64,000 bases of DNA from Blautia sp. Marseille-P3087 (GTDB lineage Bacteria; Bacillota; Clostridia; Lachnospirales; Lachnospiraceae), in the NCBI RefSeq assembly GCF_900120195.1, contig NZ_LT635539.1, forward strand, positions 1,411,257 to 1,475,256. The letters run 5' to 3'. Position 1 is the stretch's first letter. Every line of letters begins with the position of its first letter. The position numbers were made by a program, and so were the translations under genes. Below the pieces are notes generated by a model. That model searched no databases. It saw only the letters and a list, made by a program, of their open reading frames with translations, and was not told where the DNA came from. Positions 25,341 through 33,943 of this stretch are shown here, piece after piece.

Positions 25341-26060
25341 ATTTACGTAACCAAATTTTCCAAGTCGTTCAGAGTACACTCTCCAGTAAGTACTGTCACT
25401 GGAATCTGCAATCTGTACGATATCACCGGTGTTCAGTCTGCCGATTTCATTCTCGTCATCATATGCCATCTCACTTCGAAGAGCAAGATATCCGCTCGTT
25501 ACCTTAACGGTCTTACGGATCACACTGACTGCGTCAACAAGATAATCCTTATTCACATATCCACCCTTGCCAAGTCCGGGTGCATATACCAGCCAGTAGG
25601 AACTATCACTGGAATCCGCAATCTGTACAGTATCTCCGGTATACAGCTTCCCGATCTCGTTAGAAGATTTGAACGCTTTTTCTGTACGAAGTGCCAGATA
25701 ACCGCTCTGTACACGGACATTACATTCGTATGCAGAATTTGCAAGATAATTACAGTTCGTATAACCATACTTATCAAGCTTCGGAGAATAAACATACCAG
25801 TAAGTACTGTCACTTGCATTCATCACATCTACCGTGTCTCCGCTGTACAGTTTCCCGATCTCATTGGCATCGTTATATGCCTGTGCATTACGAAGTGCCA
25901 GATAACCGCTCGCAACAGCAACCGAATACGTATTCATATCTTCTGCACAATAGTCAACTGCTTTTGCCTCTGCCATAACCGGTACTGCCAGAACAAATGT
26001 AAGCATCAGCACCAGCAGAGATCTCACTGCCTGTTTCATCCATTTACGATTCTTCCTCAT
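25323..26060 (-). CDS. secreted protein with three SH3b repeats
   Basis: The 245-residue protein has a signal peptide (KQAVRSLLVLMLTFVLAVPVMAEA, cleavage near residue 32) and three bacterial SH3 repeats of about 65 residues, each with SGYLALR, a NEIGKLYSGDTV-like strand, SDSTYWYVYS and a GYVNKNYL-like end. SH3b domains bind peptidoglycan, so wall targeting is likely. No catalytic domain is present. SD AAGGGGG precedes the ATG. It diverges from the amidase/serine hydrolase gene, also a wall protein. Confidence 0.9.
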   Translation of the reverse strand: MRKNRKWMKQAVRSLLVLMLTFVLAVPVMAEAKAVDYCAEDMNTYSVAVASGYLALRNAQAYNDANEIGKLYSGDTVDVMNASDSTYWYVYSPKLDKYGYTNCNYLANSAYECNVRVQSGYLALRTEKAFKSSNEIGKLYTGDTVQIADSSDSSYWLVYAPGLGKGGYVNKDYLVDAVSVIRKTVKVTSGYLALRSEMAYDDENEIGRLNTGDIVQIADSSDSTYWRVYSERLGKFGYVNKNYLQ

Positions 26061-26103
26061 AGTATAGCCCCCTTTTTTCTTTCGACAAACGCTTAACTGT
26101 TCT

Positions 26104-26132
26104 TGTCAAATTTTTTATTATATTATATCATA
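26104..26132 (+). promoter_or_regulatory. possible promoter of the amidase gene
   Basis: TTGTCA (26104-26109) and TATCAT (26127-26132) are separated by 17 bases of mostly A/T, about 45 bases before the start codon. Confidence 0.5.
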
Positions 26133-26178
26133 TATGAAACTACTTTCTGTAAAATTAATTCATCAGGAGGATACAAAA

Positions 26179-27894
26179 ATGCGAAAATTTTTATCCCTTT
26201 TTCTCGCCGGATGCCTGATTTTTCTGCTTCCGGCTACGATCTGGGCTTCAGCAGAAACTACTTATGAAAGTGAGCAGGGACAGGCTATGATCAAAGCTCC
26301 CTCTTCATCTGTGTTTGGCAGCGGAGATTCCACTGATTCAACCGATGATGCGGACAGTTCGGATTCTGACAGTTCAGAAGGCGACGAAGATACTGTTTCT
26401 TCCGGAATTGACTGGTCAGCCGCAAATACAGCCTCCCGCGCCACTTCCGATAACTCAGGCTTTACCGTATGTATCGATCCGGGACATCAGGGCAGCTGGG
26501 TCGACATGAGCGCACAGGAACCGATGGCTCCCGGCTCTTCCCAGACCAAAAACAAAGCGACGACCGGCACCACCGGCAACTATTCCAAAGTTCCGGAATA
26601 CGAAGTAAATCTACAGGTATCTCTGGTTCTTGAAAAGGAACTGACTTCCCGCGGATATAAAGTCGTCATGACACGAGAAGACAACGATAAAGCGATCAGC
26701 AACAAAGAACGTGCGGAATTTGCCACCTCTGAGGGTGCAGATATTACCGTCCGCATCCATGCAAACAGCGACAACAGCGCATCCGCTGCCGGAGCACTTA
26801 CTATGGCACCGACCAGCGCCAACCAGTATCTTGATACAGACCTTATCGAAAAAAGTAATACTCTGGCCGAATGTGTCATAAACAGCTACTGTTCTGCCAC
26901 CGGACTTGCCAACAAAGGCGTGATCTCTGCTGACAATATGACCGGTACCAACTGGAGTACTGTACCTGTTGCGATCCTGGAAATGGGATTTATGAGCAAT
27001 GAAAGTGATGACATGTATATCACCGATACTTCCCACCACGAAACAATGGCAAAAGGAATCGCCGACGGAATTGATGAGTACTTCAACATCGTTGCATCTG
27101 ATCTCACCGGATCAGGAAAACATCTTTCCGATCTGACCGATACACTTGAAAAGACTTATGTCGATCCACTTGAAGCAGCTAATGAAACCTGGGCAATTGC
27201 TGCCATGGATCTGAGCGACCATGCTTACAGTACTGTAAATGCAGAAGTATCCATGCAGTCTGCCAGTGTGATCAAAGCTTTCATCATGGCTGCTGTCTTC
27301 GATAAACTTGTTTACACTGACGGAGCGACGGAACCTTCTTCTGATTATGAAAACAGTCTGAAATCTCTCCTGACCCAGATGATCACGGTCAGTGACAACG
27401 ACGCCGCAAATGAGCTTGCACGCAGACTTGGCGGCGGGGATTTCCAGAAAGGCGCATCTGTCTTAAATGAATTCTGTCAGGAACACGGATATGCATCTAC
27501 ACATCTCGGGCGGGAATTTCTGGCTTCCAACCCGACCGATGACAATTATACAAGTGCCTCCGACTGCTGCCGTCTCCTGTCTGACATTTACAGCGGAAGC
27601 ATGGTAAACGCAGATGCTTCCTCCGACATGCTGACACTTCTGAAAGCTCAGACACGCACCGGCAAAATCCCATCCGGCATTCCGTCCGGTGTGGAAACCG
27701 CCAACAAAACCGGTGAACTTTCTGCAGGTGACGGTCTCGGTGTAGTCGAAAACGACATTGCGATTGTTTTTGACAAGGAGCATCCCTATGTCATCTGTGT
27801 ACTCTCAAACAACATCCGGAACAATTCAAGCGCACAGGAAACCATCCAAAAGATTTCCGCGGATGTCTATCAGTATATGACCTCCCGGAAATAA
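26179..27894 (+). CDS. secreted N-acetylmuramoyl-L-alanine amidase fused to a serine beta-lactamase-like domain
   Basis: The 571-residue protein has a signal peptide (1-25), an acidic Ser/Asp linker (45-75), and an amidase_3 domain (95-303) with zinc ligands His in DPGHQ (103), Glu near 140-142 and His in RIHAN (194), plus catalytic Glu in ILEMGF (268). A second domain (about 320-570) has the serine hydrolase motifs SVIK (363-366), SDN (405-407) and KTG (510-512), as in class A beta-lactamases, but no clear ExxLN motif. It therefore may act on peptidoglycan peptides rather than antibiotics. CAGGAGG before MRKFL sets the start. Confidence 0.9.
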   Translation: MRKFLSLFLAGCLIFLLPATIWASAETTYESEQGQAMIKAPSSSVFGSGDSTDSTDDADSSDSDSSEGDEDTVSSGIDWSAANTASRATSDNSGFTVCIDPGHQGSWVDMSAQEPMAPGSSQTKNKATTGTTGNYSKVPEYEVNLQVSLVLEKELTSRGYKVVMTREDNDKAISNKERAEFATSEGADITVRIHANSDNSASAAGALTMAPTSANQYLDTDLIEKSNTLAECVINSYCSATGLANKGVISADNMTGTNWSTVPVAILEMGFMSNESDDMYITDTSHHETMAKGIADGIDEYFNIVASDLTGSGKHLSDLTDTLEKTYVDPLEAANETWAIAAMDLSDHAYSTVNAEVSMQSASVIKAFIMAAVFDKLVYTDGATEPSSDYENSLKSLLTQMITVSDNDAANELARRLGGGDFQKGASVLNEFCQEHGYASTHLGREFLASNPTDDNYTSASDCCRLLSDIYSGSMVNADASSDMLTLLKAQTRTGKIPSGIPSGVETANKTGELSAGDGLGVVENDIAIVFDKEHPYVICVLSNNIRNNSSAQETIQKISADVYQYMTSRK

Positions 27895-27930
27895 AACAAC
27901 TTCTGAACAGTTCAGACAGACAATAGAAAA

Positions 27931-27980
27931 GGAACAGATTATCGGAGTTTACATTGCTCCATAATCTGTTCCTCTTTTTC
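27931..27980 (+). terminator. terminator of the amidase gene
   Basis: GGAACAGATTAT pairs with ATAATCTGTTCC, with an inner GGAG/CTCC stem, followed by CTTTTTCTT on the plus strand. Confidence 0.85.
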
Positions 27981-28008
27981 TTATGTGATCTTTCTTTGAT
28001 TATGTCGT

Positions 28009-28323
28009 TTATTCTTCTGTCTTGCCTTCTGCTTCTTTTTCTTTCATTCTGGCAAATACCATCTCATAACCGTCGTTTCCGTAATTCAAAGAACGGTTTA
28101 CACGGCTGATCGTCGCGGTAGAAGCACCGGTCTTTTCAGAAATATCCAGATATGTGCGCTTGTCTGTCAGCATCTTTGCAACTTCAAAACGCTGTGACAG
28201 AGAAAGAAGCTCGTTAATCGTACATACATCCTCAAAAAATGTATAACACTCTTCTTTATTCTTCAGACAAAGGATTGCTTCAAATAAATGGTCAACCTCT
28301 TCTGTTCTGATTTTTTTACCCAT
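28009..28323 (-). CDS. YerC/YecD family TrpR-related protein
   Basis: The 104-residue protein matches the TrpR-like YerC/YecD family. A helix-turn-helix is seen at about residues 58-80 (TYLDISEKTGASTATISRVNRSLNYG), preceded by ECYTFFEDVCTINELLSLSQRFEVAKML. TrpR-type repressors bind DNA as dimers, but the ligand and targets of this family are not established. SD AAAGGAGAAG precedes the ATG, and it has its own promoter. Confidence 0.88.
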   Translation of the reverse strand: MGKKIRTEEVDHLFEAILCLKNKEECYTFFEDVCTINELLSLSQRFEVAKMLTDKRTYLDISEKTGASTATISRVNRSLNYGNDGYEMVFARMKEKEAEGKTEE

Positions 28324-28394
28324 GATCCCTTCTCCTTTAGTTCCATTTTGTTTTAGTCTTGTTTTCTGTTTTGTGTCTTATTCATATACATCGT

Positions 28395-28423
28395 ATTTTA
28401 ACACTTTAACATACGAAAAGCAA
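28395..28423 (-). promoter_or_regulatory. promoter of the YerC-family gene
   Basis: On the minus strand TTGCTT (28418-28423) is 17 bases before TAAAAT (28395-28400). Confidence 0.5.
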
Positions 28424-28426
28424 GGA

Positions 28427-29149
28427 CTATTTTAACGCATTAATATATCCCCTCAATGCATTCACAGAACGATTCACAACCAGCTCCTCCGGAAAATCCA
28501 GTTCTTCCAGAAGTCCCCTTGCCGCATCAAATTCCGCAATGTGTGTGTCAAAATGTGCATCACTGTCCATCACGACCGGGACCTGATATTTCATACAGAA
28601 TTTAAGCATCTTTACATCGTTTTCCCTTGCATTCTGCCGAAATGAAGTCGGTACAAGTGAATGATTGTTTACTTCCAGAATCTTACCATATTCCTTTGCC
28701 CCCTGTACAAGAGCTTCATAATCCACTTCATAGCGCCCGTCATCCGGATGTCCGATAATATTGACATATGGATTCTTCATCACATTCAGATAGGCACTTG
28801 TATTCTCTTCACGTGAGCCCGGTTTCATACACGGCAGATGAAGACTGGCGATTCCGATGTCTATTCCCCGAAGTTCCTCTTCCTTCAGATCAACCTCTCC
28901 TTGTGGATTCAGGATATTAAGCTCCGCTCCCAGCAAAAGTCGTATTCCGTAAAGTTCCCTCGGAACTGTCTTCAGATTATGAAAATAATAATTATAGCAG
29001 GTTCCCGGCATCATCGGCGCATGTTCTGTAATTCCCAGAATCTCAAGTCCCCTGTCTGCTGCTGCTTTTGCCATTTCGCGCAGCGTATTATATGCGTGAC
29101 CGCTTGCAATTGTATGTGTATGCAGATCCATCACGGTTTCGTATCTCAT
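28427..29149 (-). CDS. PHP-domain phosphatase, YcdX type
   Basis: The 240-residue protein has the PHP metal-binding motifs DLHTHTIASGHAYNT (8-22), ITEHAPMMPG, GAELNI, ASLH, IIGHPDDGRYEVDY, LEVNNHSL and DSDAH near the C-terminus, forming the trinuclear metal site of the YcdX subfamily. Members hydrolyse phosphate esters; the substrate is unknown. SD ACGAGGA precedes the ATG. It diverges from rarA. Confidence 0.88.
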   Translation of the reverse strand: MRYETVMDLHTHTIASGHAYNTLREMAKAAADRGLEILGITEHAPMMPGTCYNYYFHNLKTVPRELYGIRLLLGAELNILNPQGEVDLKEEELRGIDIGIASLHLPCMKPGSREENTSAYLNVMKNPYVNIIGHPDDGRYEVDYEALVQGAKEYGKILEVNNHSLVPTSFRQNARENDVKMLKFCMKYQVPVVMDSDAHFDTHIAEFDAARGLLEELDFPEELVVNRSVNALRGYINALK

Positions 29150-29231
29150 TTCATCTGTCCTCGTCTTTCTTGTATGCTGTCTGTAAACACTAACCAGTAT
29201 ACTACCTTTTTTTCATTTTGTAGATACTCTG

Positions 29232-29260
29232 TTGAATTTTTTATCAGTCTAAAGTATAAT
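29232..29260 (+). promoter_or_regulatory. promoter of rarA
   Basis: TTGAAT (29232-29237) and TATAAT (29255-29260) are separated by 17 bases on the plus strand, 45 bases before the start codon. Confidence 0.7.
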
Positions 29261-29261
29261 A

Positions 29262-29275
29262 AGAACAAATGTACG
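29262..29275. promoter_or_regulatory. possible LexA (SOS) box before rarA
   Basis: AGAACAAATGTACG matches 8 of 10 fixed positions of CGAAC-N4-GTTCG. It lies immediately downstream of the -10 box, over the transcription start. Confidence 0.35.
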
Positions 29276-29304
29276 CATTTATGTAATAGAATGGAGGATC
29301 TCTT

Positions 29305-30624
29305 ATGGATCTGTTTGAATATGCCAAATCAAAAACCCTTGACCGTGAATCACCTCTGGCTTCCCGTCTTCGTCCGACGACGCTGGATGAAGTGGTCGGC
29401 CAGGAACATATCGTCGGCAAAGACAAATTATTATACCGTGCTATCAAAGCCGATAAGCTGACTTCTGTCATCTTTTACGGCCCGCCCGGCACAGGCAAGA
29501 CAACCCTCGCCAAAGTCATTGCCAATACGACCAGTGCCAATTTTACCCAGATCAATGCCACCGTTGCCGGCAAGAAAGACATGGAGCAGGTCGTACAGGA
29601 AGCGCAGAATAATCTTGGGATGTACGGACGCAAGACCATCCTTTTTATCGATGAGATCCACCGCTTCAATAAGGGACAGCAGGATTATCTTCTTCCTTTT
29701 GTAGAGGACGGAACAATCATTCTCATCGGGGCTACGACCGAAAATCCATACTTTGAGGTCAACGGGGCTCTTCTTTCCCGTTCCATCATCTTTGAACTGA
29801 AAGCCCTGAGTACCGAAAATATCCGTACGCTGCTTCTCCGTGCAGTCAACGACTGTGAGAGGGGCATGGGCAATTACGGTGCTGTGATCGACAATGATGC
29901 TCTTGATTTTCTCGCCGATATGGCAGGTGGTGATGCAAGAAGCGCATTAAACGCTGTTGAGCTTGGTATCCTCACCACCCCGAAGAGTACTGACGGACAT
30001 ATCCACCTGACACTGGAAGTTGCTTCGGAATGTATCCAGAAGCGCGTTGTCCAGTATGATAAAAAAGGTGATAACCACTACGACATCATTTCCGCCTTTA
30101 TCAAGAGTATGCGTGGTTCCGATCCGGATGCTGCAGTTTACTATCTTGCCAAAATGCTCTACGCCGGCGAAGATATCAAGTTTATTGCACGGCGTATCAT
30201 GATCCTTGCCTCCGAAGATATCGGAAACGCAGACCCGCAGGCGCTTTCTGTCGCAGTTGCCGCAGCACAGGCCGTTGAGCGTGTCGGTATGCCGGAATCA
30301 CAGATCATTCTCTCTCAGGCAGTCACCTATATGGCATGCGCCCCGAAGAGTAATTCCGCAGTCAATGCGATCTTTGCCGCAATGGATTCCGTAAAACGCA
30401 CACGCACCACTGTACCGGTTCACTTGCAGGATGCACATTACGGCGGGCACGAAAAACTCGGCAAAGGTATCGGTTATAAATATGCCCACAGCTATCCGAA
30501 CCACTATGTCGAACAGCAGTATCTCCCGGACGAAATCCAGGGAGAGCGTTTCTATGAACCGGGAGACCTCGGCTATGAGAAAGAGATCAAGGCTTATATG
30601 CACAGAATTAAAGGCAGGGAATGA
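29305..30624 (+). CDS. rarA: replication-associated recombination protein A (RarA/MgsA)
   Basis: The 439-residue AAA+ ATPase acts at stalled replication forks. Seen: LRPTTLDEVVGQEHIVG, Walker A FYGPPGTGKTTLAK, Walker B ILFIDEIHRFNKGQQD, sensor 1 GATTENP, sensor 2 GGDARSALNAVEL, and the C-terminal tetramerisation region GSDPDAAVYYLAKMLYAGEDIKFIARR and HYGGHEKLGKGIGYKYAH. SD GGAGGATC precedes the ATG. It is monocistronic, and its stop codon lies inside its terminator. Confidence 0.95.
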   Translation: MDLFEYAKSKTLDRESPLASRLRPTTLDEVVGQEHIVGKDKLLYRAIKADKLTSVIFYGPPGTGKTTLAKVIANTTSANFTQINATVAGKKDMEQVVQEAQNNLGMYGRKTILFIDEIHRFNKGQQDYLLPFVEDGTIILIGATTENPYFEVNGALLSRSIIFELKALSTENIRTLLLRAVNDCERGMGNYGAVIDNDALDFLADMAGGDARSALNAVELGILTTPKSTDGHIHLTLEVASECIQKRVVQYDKKGDNHYDIISAFIKSMRGSDPDAAVYYLAKMLYAGEDIKFIARRIMILASEDIGNADPQALSVAVAAAQAVERVGMPESQIILSQAVTYMACAPKSNSAVNAIFAAMDSVKRTRTTVPVHLQDAHYGGHEKLGKGIGYKYAHSYPNHYVEQQYLPDEIQGERFYEPGDLGYEKEIKAYMHRIKGRE

Positions 30625-30642
30625 ATTCCCCGCCTTTTGCTT
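30613..30642 (+). terminator. terminator of rarA containing its stop codon
   Basis: GGCAGGGAAT-GA-ATTCCCCGCC forms a strong stem with one mismatch followed by TTTT. The TGA stop (30622-30624) falls at the loop. Confidence 0.85.
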
Positions 30643-30675
30643 ATCATTATTTACCTTTCTCATTGCCTGAGAAGC

Positions 30676-31188
30676 TCAGATCAGCTCGCCCATCAGGTTC
30701 TCATAAATCTCCTGACTCTTTTTCGGCCAGTTACTGCAGATGGCCTGTGCCGCTTCTTTTCCCGGAGCTACCAGTGTCAGATCCAGAACCGTCGATTCTT
30801 TCTCAATGATCTGACAGCGCACTGCATGTGCGCCCTGTGGTGTCGTATAATAATCTGCCGGTGTCAGGATGCGTTCCTGCCTCTGTCCGCCATGACTTTG
30901 CAGATATTCTTTTATTTCATTTTTAATTTCTCCGGACAGCTCCTTCTCAAAATAAGAAAGTGTCTTCGCTCCTTCTTCCGTCAGTTCGTAATAGGAGCTA
31001 TTGGAGATTGTACGTTTCCGGAGTAATTCTGTTTCGGTCAGCTCCGAAAGCACCTTTTGCAGTTGAAAATAATCCGTGTATTCACGGTCAAGTATAAATT
31101 CTGAAATCTGAGAATTTGTCAGTGTTTCCTTTGCATGTTTCGCCATATATAAGACGATCAGCTTGTACGTTGTGAATGGTTCTGCCAT
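30676..31188 (-). CDS. DUF4364 family protein
   Basis: The 170-residue protein matches DUF4364, a family common in Clostridia. The N-terminal part (KLIVLYMAKHAKETLTNSQISEFILDREYTDYFQLQKVLSELTETELL) is a winged helix resembling PadR-type regulators, so DNA binding is likely. The ATG at 31188 with GAGGTG six bases before it is preferred to a GTG nine bases upstream. It is the last gene of the YesL/radical SAM operon. Its target is unknown. Confidence 0.82.
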   Translation of the reverse strand: MAEPFTTYKLIVLYMAKHAKETLTNSQISEFILDREYTDYFQLQKVLSELTETELLRKRTISNSSYYELTEEGAKTLSYFEKELSGEIKNEIKEYLQSHGGQRQERILTPADYYTTPQGAHAVRCQIIEKESTVLDLTLVAPGKEAAQAICSNWPKKSQEIYENLMGELI

Positions 31189-31213
31189 TTCAGTCACCTC
31201 TTTCTCATACTTC

Positions 31214-32179
31214 TCATACTGTCTGATGTCTGAACTGTCTGCCCTGCCAGTTTCCCCGTATCTTCATCTCATGATGCAGAAGATTCAAAACTTCTCTCTT
31301 ACGGCTTGCCCACAGAGGCGCAATCAGAAGATCCGCCGGTCCGTCTCCCGTCATCCTGTGAATCACGATCGAAGGATCCAGATGTTCCAGACACTCAATC
31401 AGCAGATTCAGATATTCTTCTCTTTCGTAAACATGAAACTTCCCGGCGAGATAATCATCCGCCAGATCCGTCCCACGAAGTACATGCAGCAGCTGCAGCT
31501 TGATACCCTGTATATCCCTTCCGTTCAGATAGTCCATCGTCTCGAGGATATCTGCATCAGATTCTCCCGGAAGTCCCAGTATCGTATGAACAATAACCTG
31601 TATTCCATGTGATCTGAGCCGATGTACTGTCTCCTCAAAACAGGAAAGCGGGTATCCTCTTCGGATATAAGCGGCAGTCCGCTCATGTATCGTCTGAAGT
31701 CCCAGTTCGATCCACACCGGCTTGATCTGATTAAGCTCATCCAGAAGGGCAAGAACCTCATCTCCGATGCAGTCCGGTCTTGTCCCGATGGACAATGCTA
31801 CTACGGAAGGATGCCGGATTGCCTCCGTAAAAATCTTTCGAAGGTATACGACCGGTGCATACGTATTCGTGTATGCCTGAAAATAAGCAATATATTTGTG
31901 AATCGGACGTTTCGCACGAAGCATCTCGATCTGGCTGTCAATCTGATCGGTTATGGAAAACGCCGGATCTGCTGCAAAATCGCCGCTTCCTCCGGCACTG
32001 CAGAAAATACAGCCCCGGCTTCCCAGCTTACCGTCCCGGTTCGGACAGGACATGCCGCCATTCAGAGTAACTTTGTAGACTTTTTCGCCAAACGTCTGCT
32101 TAAGCATATAGTCCAGATAATGATACGGCTTGCCGTTCCAGTTTTTTATACTCTGCCCTGCAACCGTCTTTTCACTCAT
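31214..32179 (-). CDS. TIGR01212 family radical SAM protein (YhcC-like)
   Basis: The 321-residue protein has the atypical radical SAM cluster motif CPNRDGKLGSRGCIFC (spacing C-x11-C-x2-C) near residues 45-60, followed by SAGGSGDFA and SIGTRPDCI. This fits the YhcC/TIGR01212 group, homologous in part to Elp3, whose substrate is unresolved. It overlaps the upstream YesL gene by four bases (ATGA). Confidence 0.92.
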   Translation of the reverse strand: MSEKTVAGQSIKNWNGKPYHYLDYMLKQTFGEKVYKVTLNGGMSCPNRDGKLGSRGCIFCSAGGSGDFAADPAFSITDQIDSQIEMLRAKRPIHKYIAYFQAYTNTYAPVVYLRKIFTEAIRHPSVVALSIGTRPDCIGDEVLALLDELNQIKPVWIELGLQTIHERTAAYIRRGYPLSCFEETVHRLRSHGIQVIVHTILGLPGESDADILETMDYLNGRDIQGIKLQLLHVLRGTDLADDYLAGKFHVYEREEYLNLLIECLEHLDPSIVIHRMTGDGPADLLIAPLWASRKREVLNLLHHEMKIRGNWQGRQFRHQTV

Positions 32180-32841
32180 ACAGACTCGCCTGCACTTTCC
32201 TGCCCGGCTTCTTCTTTTGGCATATAGTTGTCAAAAATCTTCGCAAGGAAATAGGAATTACAATATGCGATCAGTGCAAATCCCATAAGCAGAAACAGCA
32301 CAAACAGTGTCGACTGTATCTGATAACTTTTCACAAGCAGAAGTAACAGCGGGCATACAGCAATAATTACCATGACAACCGTATACGGAAAATGTCGGAT
32401 TGCCATAAACAAAGCATTTTTGATCGTATTTTTGATCGTGTTATAAAATCTGGCAAGCACCGGATATACATACAAAAACAGGATAAAATAAATCAGCACA
32501 AATGCCATAAAGATAATTTGAAAGATCTGTCCGGCTCCTCCCTGCATTGCTTTTGACACATTCAGGTCTACATAAAGGACCACACCGATCAGCAGCATGA
32601 TCAGATTAATGATCGTTGCCTGTTTGAAATTCTGCTTAAAAGATTTAAAAAAGCTTCTTAAAATGTACGCTTCTTCATTACGTACCATTTTCAGTGTCAC
32701 ATAGTACATGGCTGTAATCGATGCACCTGCGGTAATGACCGGAATACAACAGACCACACAGATAATATTCAGAATACACAGATCCGCCACCTTACTCATA
32801 AACCTGAAAAATTTATTGTCCATATCAAAAATACGTCCCAT
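32176..32841 (-). CDS. YesL/DUF624 family membrane protein
   Basis: The 221-residue protein has about five transmembrane helices and the YesL-family start MGRIFDMDNKFFRFMSKVADLCILN. B. subtilis YesL lies among carbohydrate uptake genes, but no sugar genes are seen here, so the function is open. The ATG at 32841 with AAGGAGCG is preferred over an upstream codon that would add 26 residues inside the promoter region. It is the first gene of a three-gene operon. Confidence 0.85.
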   Translation of the reverse strand: MGRIFDMDNKFFRFMSKVADLCILNIICVVCCIPVITAGASITAMYYVTLKMVRNEEAYILRSFFKSFKQNFKQATIINLIMLLIGVVLYVDLNVSKAMQGGAGQIFQIIFMAFVLIYFILFLYVYPVLARFYNTIKNTIKNALFMAIRHFPYTVVMVIIAVCPLLLLLVKSYQIQSTLFVLFLLMGFALIAYCNSYFLAKIFDNYMPKEEAGQESAGESV

Positions 32842-32890
32842 GTGTATCGCTCCTTTTTTCTTCCCCGGATAACACCGGTCTCTGATAAAC

Positions 32891-32919
32891 AGTATAACGA
32901 AAATCTCCACAAAAAGCAA
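32891..32919 (-). promoter_or_regulatory. promoter of the yesL operon
   Basis: On the minus strand TTGCTT (32914-32919) is 17 bases before TATACT (32891-32896), 50 bases before the YesL start. Confidence 0.65.
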
Positions 32920-32964
32920 TCAAAACCCAAACAGTTGTTTTCTGTCTATAATATTCTCAGGAAG

Positions 32965-33684
32965 CTACGGCATAATCAGCTCATCTACCTTGACAAGCTC
33001 ATACCCTTTTTCTTTCAGACTGTCCGCAAGTCTGAGTGCTGCTTCTACTGTCGTCTTATATTCATCATGCATCAGAATGATAGAACCATCTTTTATCTTT
33101 TCCTCTACAGTCTTTATGATCTGTTCAGTATTCTGTACCTTCCAGTCCAGCGTGTCAATCGTCCAGAATACTGGCATCATCTCCACACGCAATTCCAGAT
33201 TCTTTTTCCACGCGCCGAACGGAGGTCGCATATACTGCGGATATCTTCCCGTTGTTTCATAGATCAGGTTGTTCGTCTTTAAGATTTCTTCTCTCGCTTT
33301 TGCATCACTCAGTTTATCAAGCTGAACGTGATGATAAGTATGATTTCCGACCAGATGTCCCTCCTCCTGCATACGTCTGACCAGATCCGGATTCTGCTCT
33401 ACCTTTTCACCCAGAAGAAAAAATGAGACTTTTATATTTCTTGCGCGCAGTCCGTCAAGCAGCACGCTGGTATACCGTGCATCCGGTCCGTCATCAAAGG
33501 TCAGTGCGGCTTTTGGATGTTCCACGGACTGTTCTACCAGCCCGAGCATCCCCTGACCTGCTATATTTTCTGCGATCGCTTTTCCGGAAGTACGCCGAAC
33601 TTCCGGATCTGTACGCTTCCAGCCGACAGCAAGCACAAATACCACTATCAAAATCAGTAAAACACATACTTTTCTTTTTTTCAT
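32965..33684 (-). CDS. polysaccharide deacetylase
   Basis: The 239-residue protein has an N-terminal signal anchor (KKRKVCVLLILIVVFVLAVGW) and an NodB-type carbohydrate esterase 4 domain. Motif 1 is LTFDDGPDARYT, motif 2 GNHTYHHVQ, motif 3 RPPFGAW, then DTLDWK and ILMHDEY. It probably deacetylates peptidoglycan or another surface glycan outside the membrane. The start at 33684 is chosen because the only longer start lies inside a terminator; its SD is weak. Confidence 0.88.
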   Translation of the reverse strand: MKKRKVCVLLILIVVFVLAVGWKRTDPEVRRTSGKAIAENIAGQGMLGLVEQSVEHPKAALTFDDGPDARYTSVLLDGLRARNIKVSFFLLGEKVEQNPDLVRRMQEEGHLVGNHTYHHVQLDKLSDAKAREEILKTNNLIYETTGRYPQYMRPPFGAWKKNLELRVEMMPVFWTIDTLDWKVQNTEQIIKTVEEKIKDGSIILMHDEYKTTVEAALRLADSLKEKGYELVKVDELIMP

Positions 33685-33746
33685 TAAGGTTCCCGGGCTT
33701 TCTTTGATTTTCAGATTCAGGCTCTGTTCAGTATATGAAAGAATGC

Positions 33747-33783
33747 ACAAAAAAAGCACCGGAAGATAAAAAACCTCCAGTGC
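33747..33783 (-). terminator. terminator of the liv operon and cytidylate-kinase-like gene
   Basis: GCACCGGAAG (33756-33765) pairs with CCTCCAGTGC (33774-33783), and seven T follow on the minus strand. It ends transcription before the polysaccharide deacetylase gene. Confidence 0.85.
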
Positions 33784-33800
33784 CATTTTCTTTATTTATT

Positions 33801-33943
33801 GTAACTGTTCAGTACCCTCACAGTTACGAGTCAAAATGCATTCCAAATCACCTTCGGTGATGGCATTTTGCCTTATAGGTCTCGGGATTTTGGCAAAAAA
33901 CATGCCAAAACACCTCGCGGGATACTACCTTCTGAATAGTTAC
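33801..33943. repeat. structured 143-bp intergenic element with terminal inverted repeats
   Basis: Termini GTAACTGTTCAG (33801-33812) and CTGAATAGTTAC (33932-33943) are inverted repeats with one mismatch. Inside are GTAACTGT/ACAGTTAC, CAAAATGC/GCATTTTG enclosing the perfect hairpin ATCACC-TTC-GGTGAT, and TTTTGGCA/TGCCAAAA. It contains no reading frame. It abuts the stop codon of the cytidylate-kinase-like gene. It looks like a MITE or a structured RNA element; only one copy is in this window. Confidence 0.65.

Noticed and set aside
27220-27890. Antibiotic-resistance beta-lactamase
   Set aside because: Class A-like motifs are present, but the domain is fused to an amidase and lacks a clear deacylating Glu motif, so resistance cannot be claimed.
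33685-33786. Upstream ATG for the polysaccharide deacetylase
   Set aside because: It lies beside the terminator of the liv operon, so the extra 34 residues are read from a hairpin; the start at 33684 begins a proper signal anchor.
33801-33943. Insertion sequence with transposase
   Set aside because: Terminal inverted repeats are present, but there is no coding capacity and no transposase gene in the window; called a structured element only.
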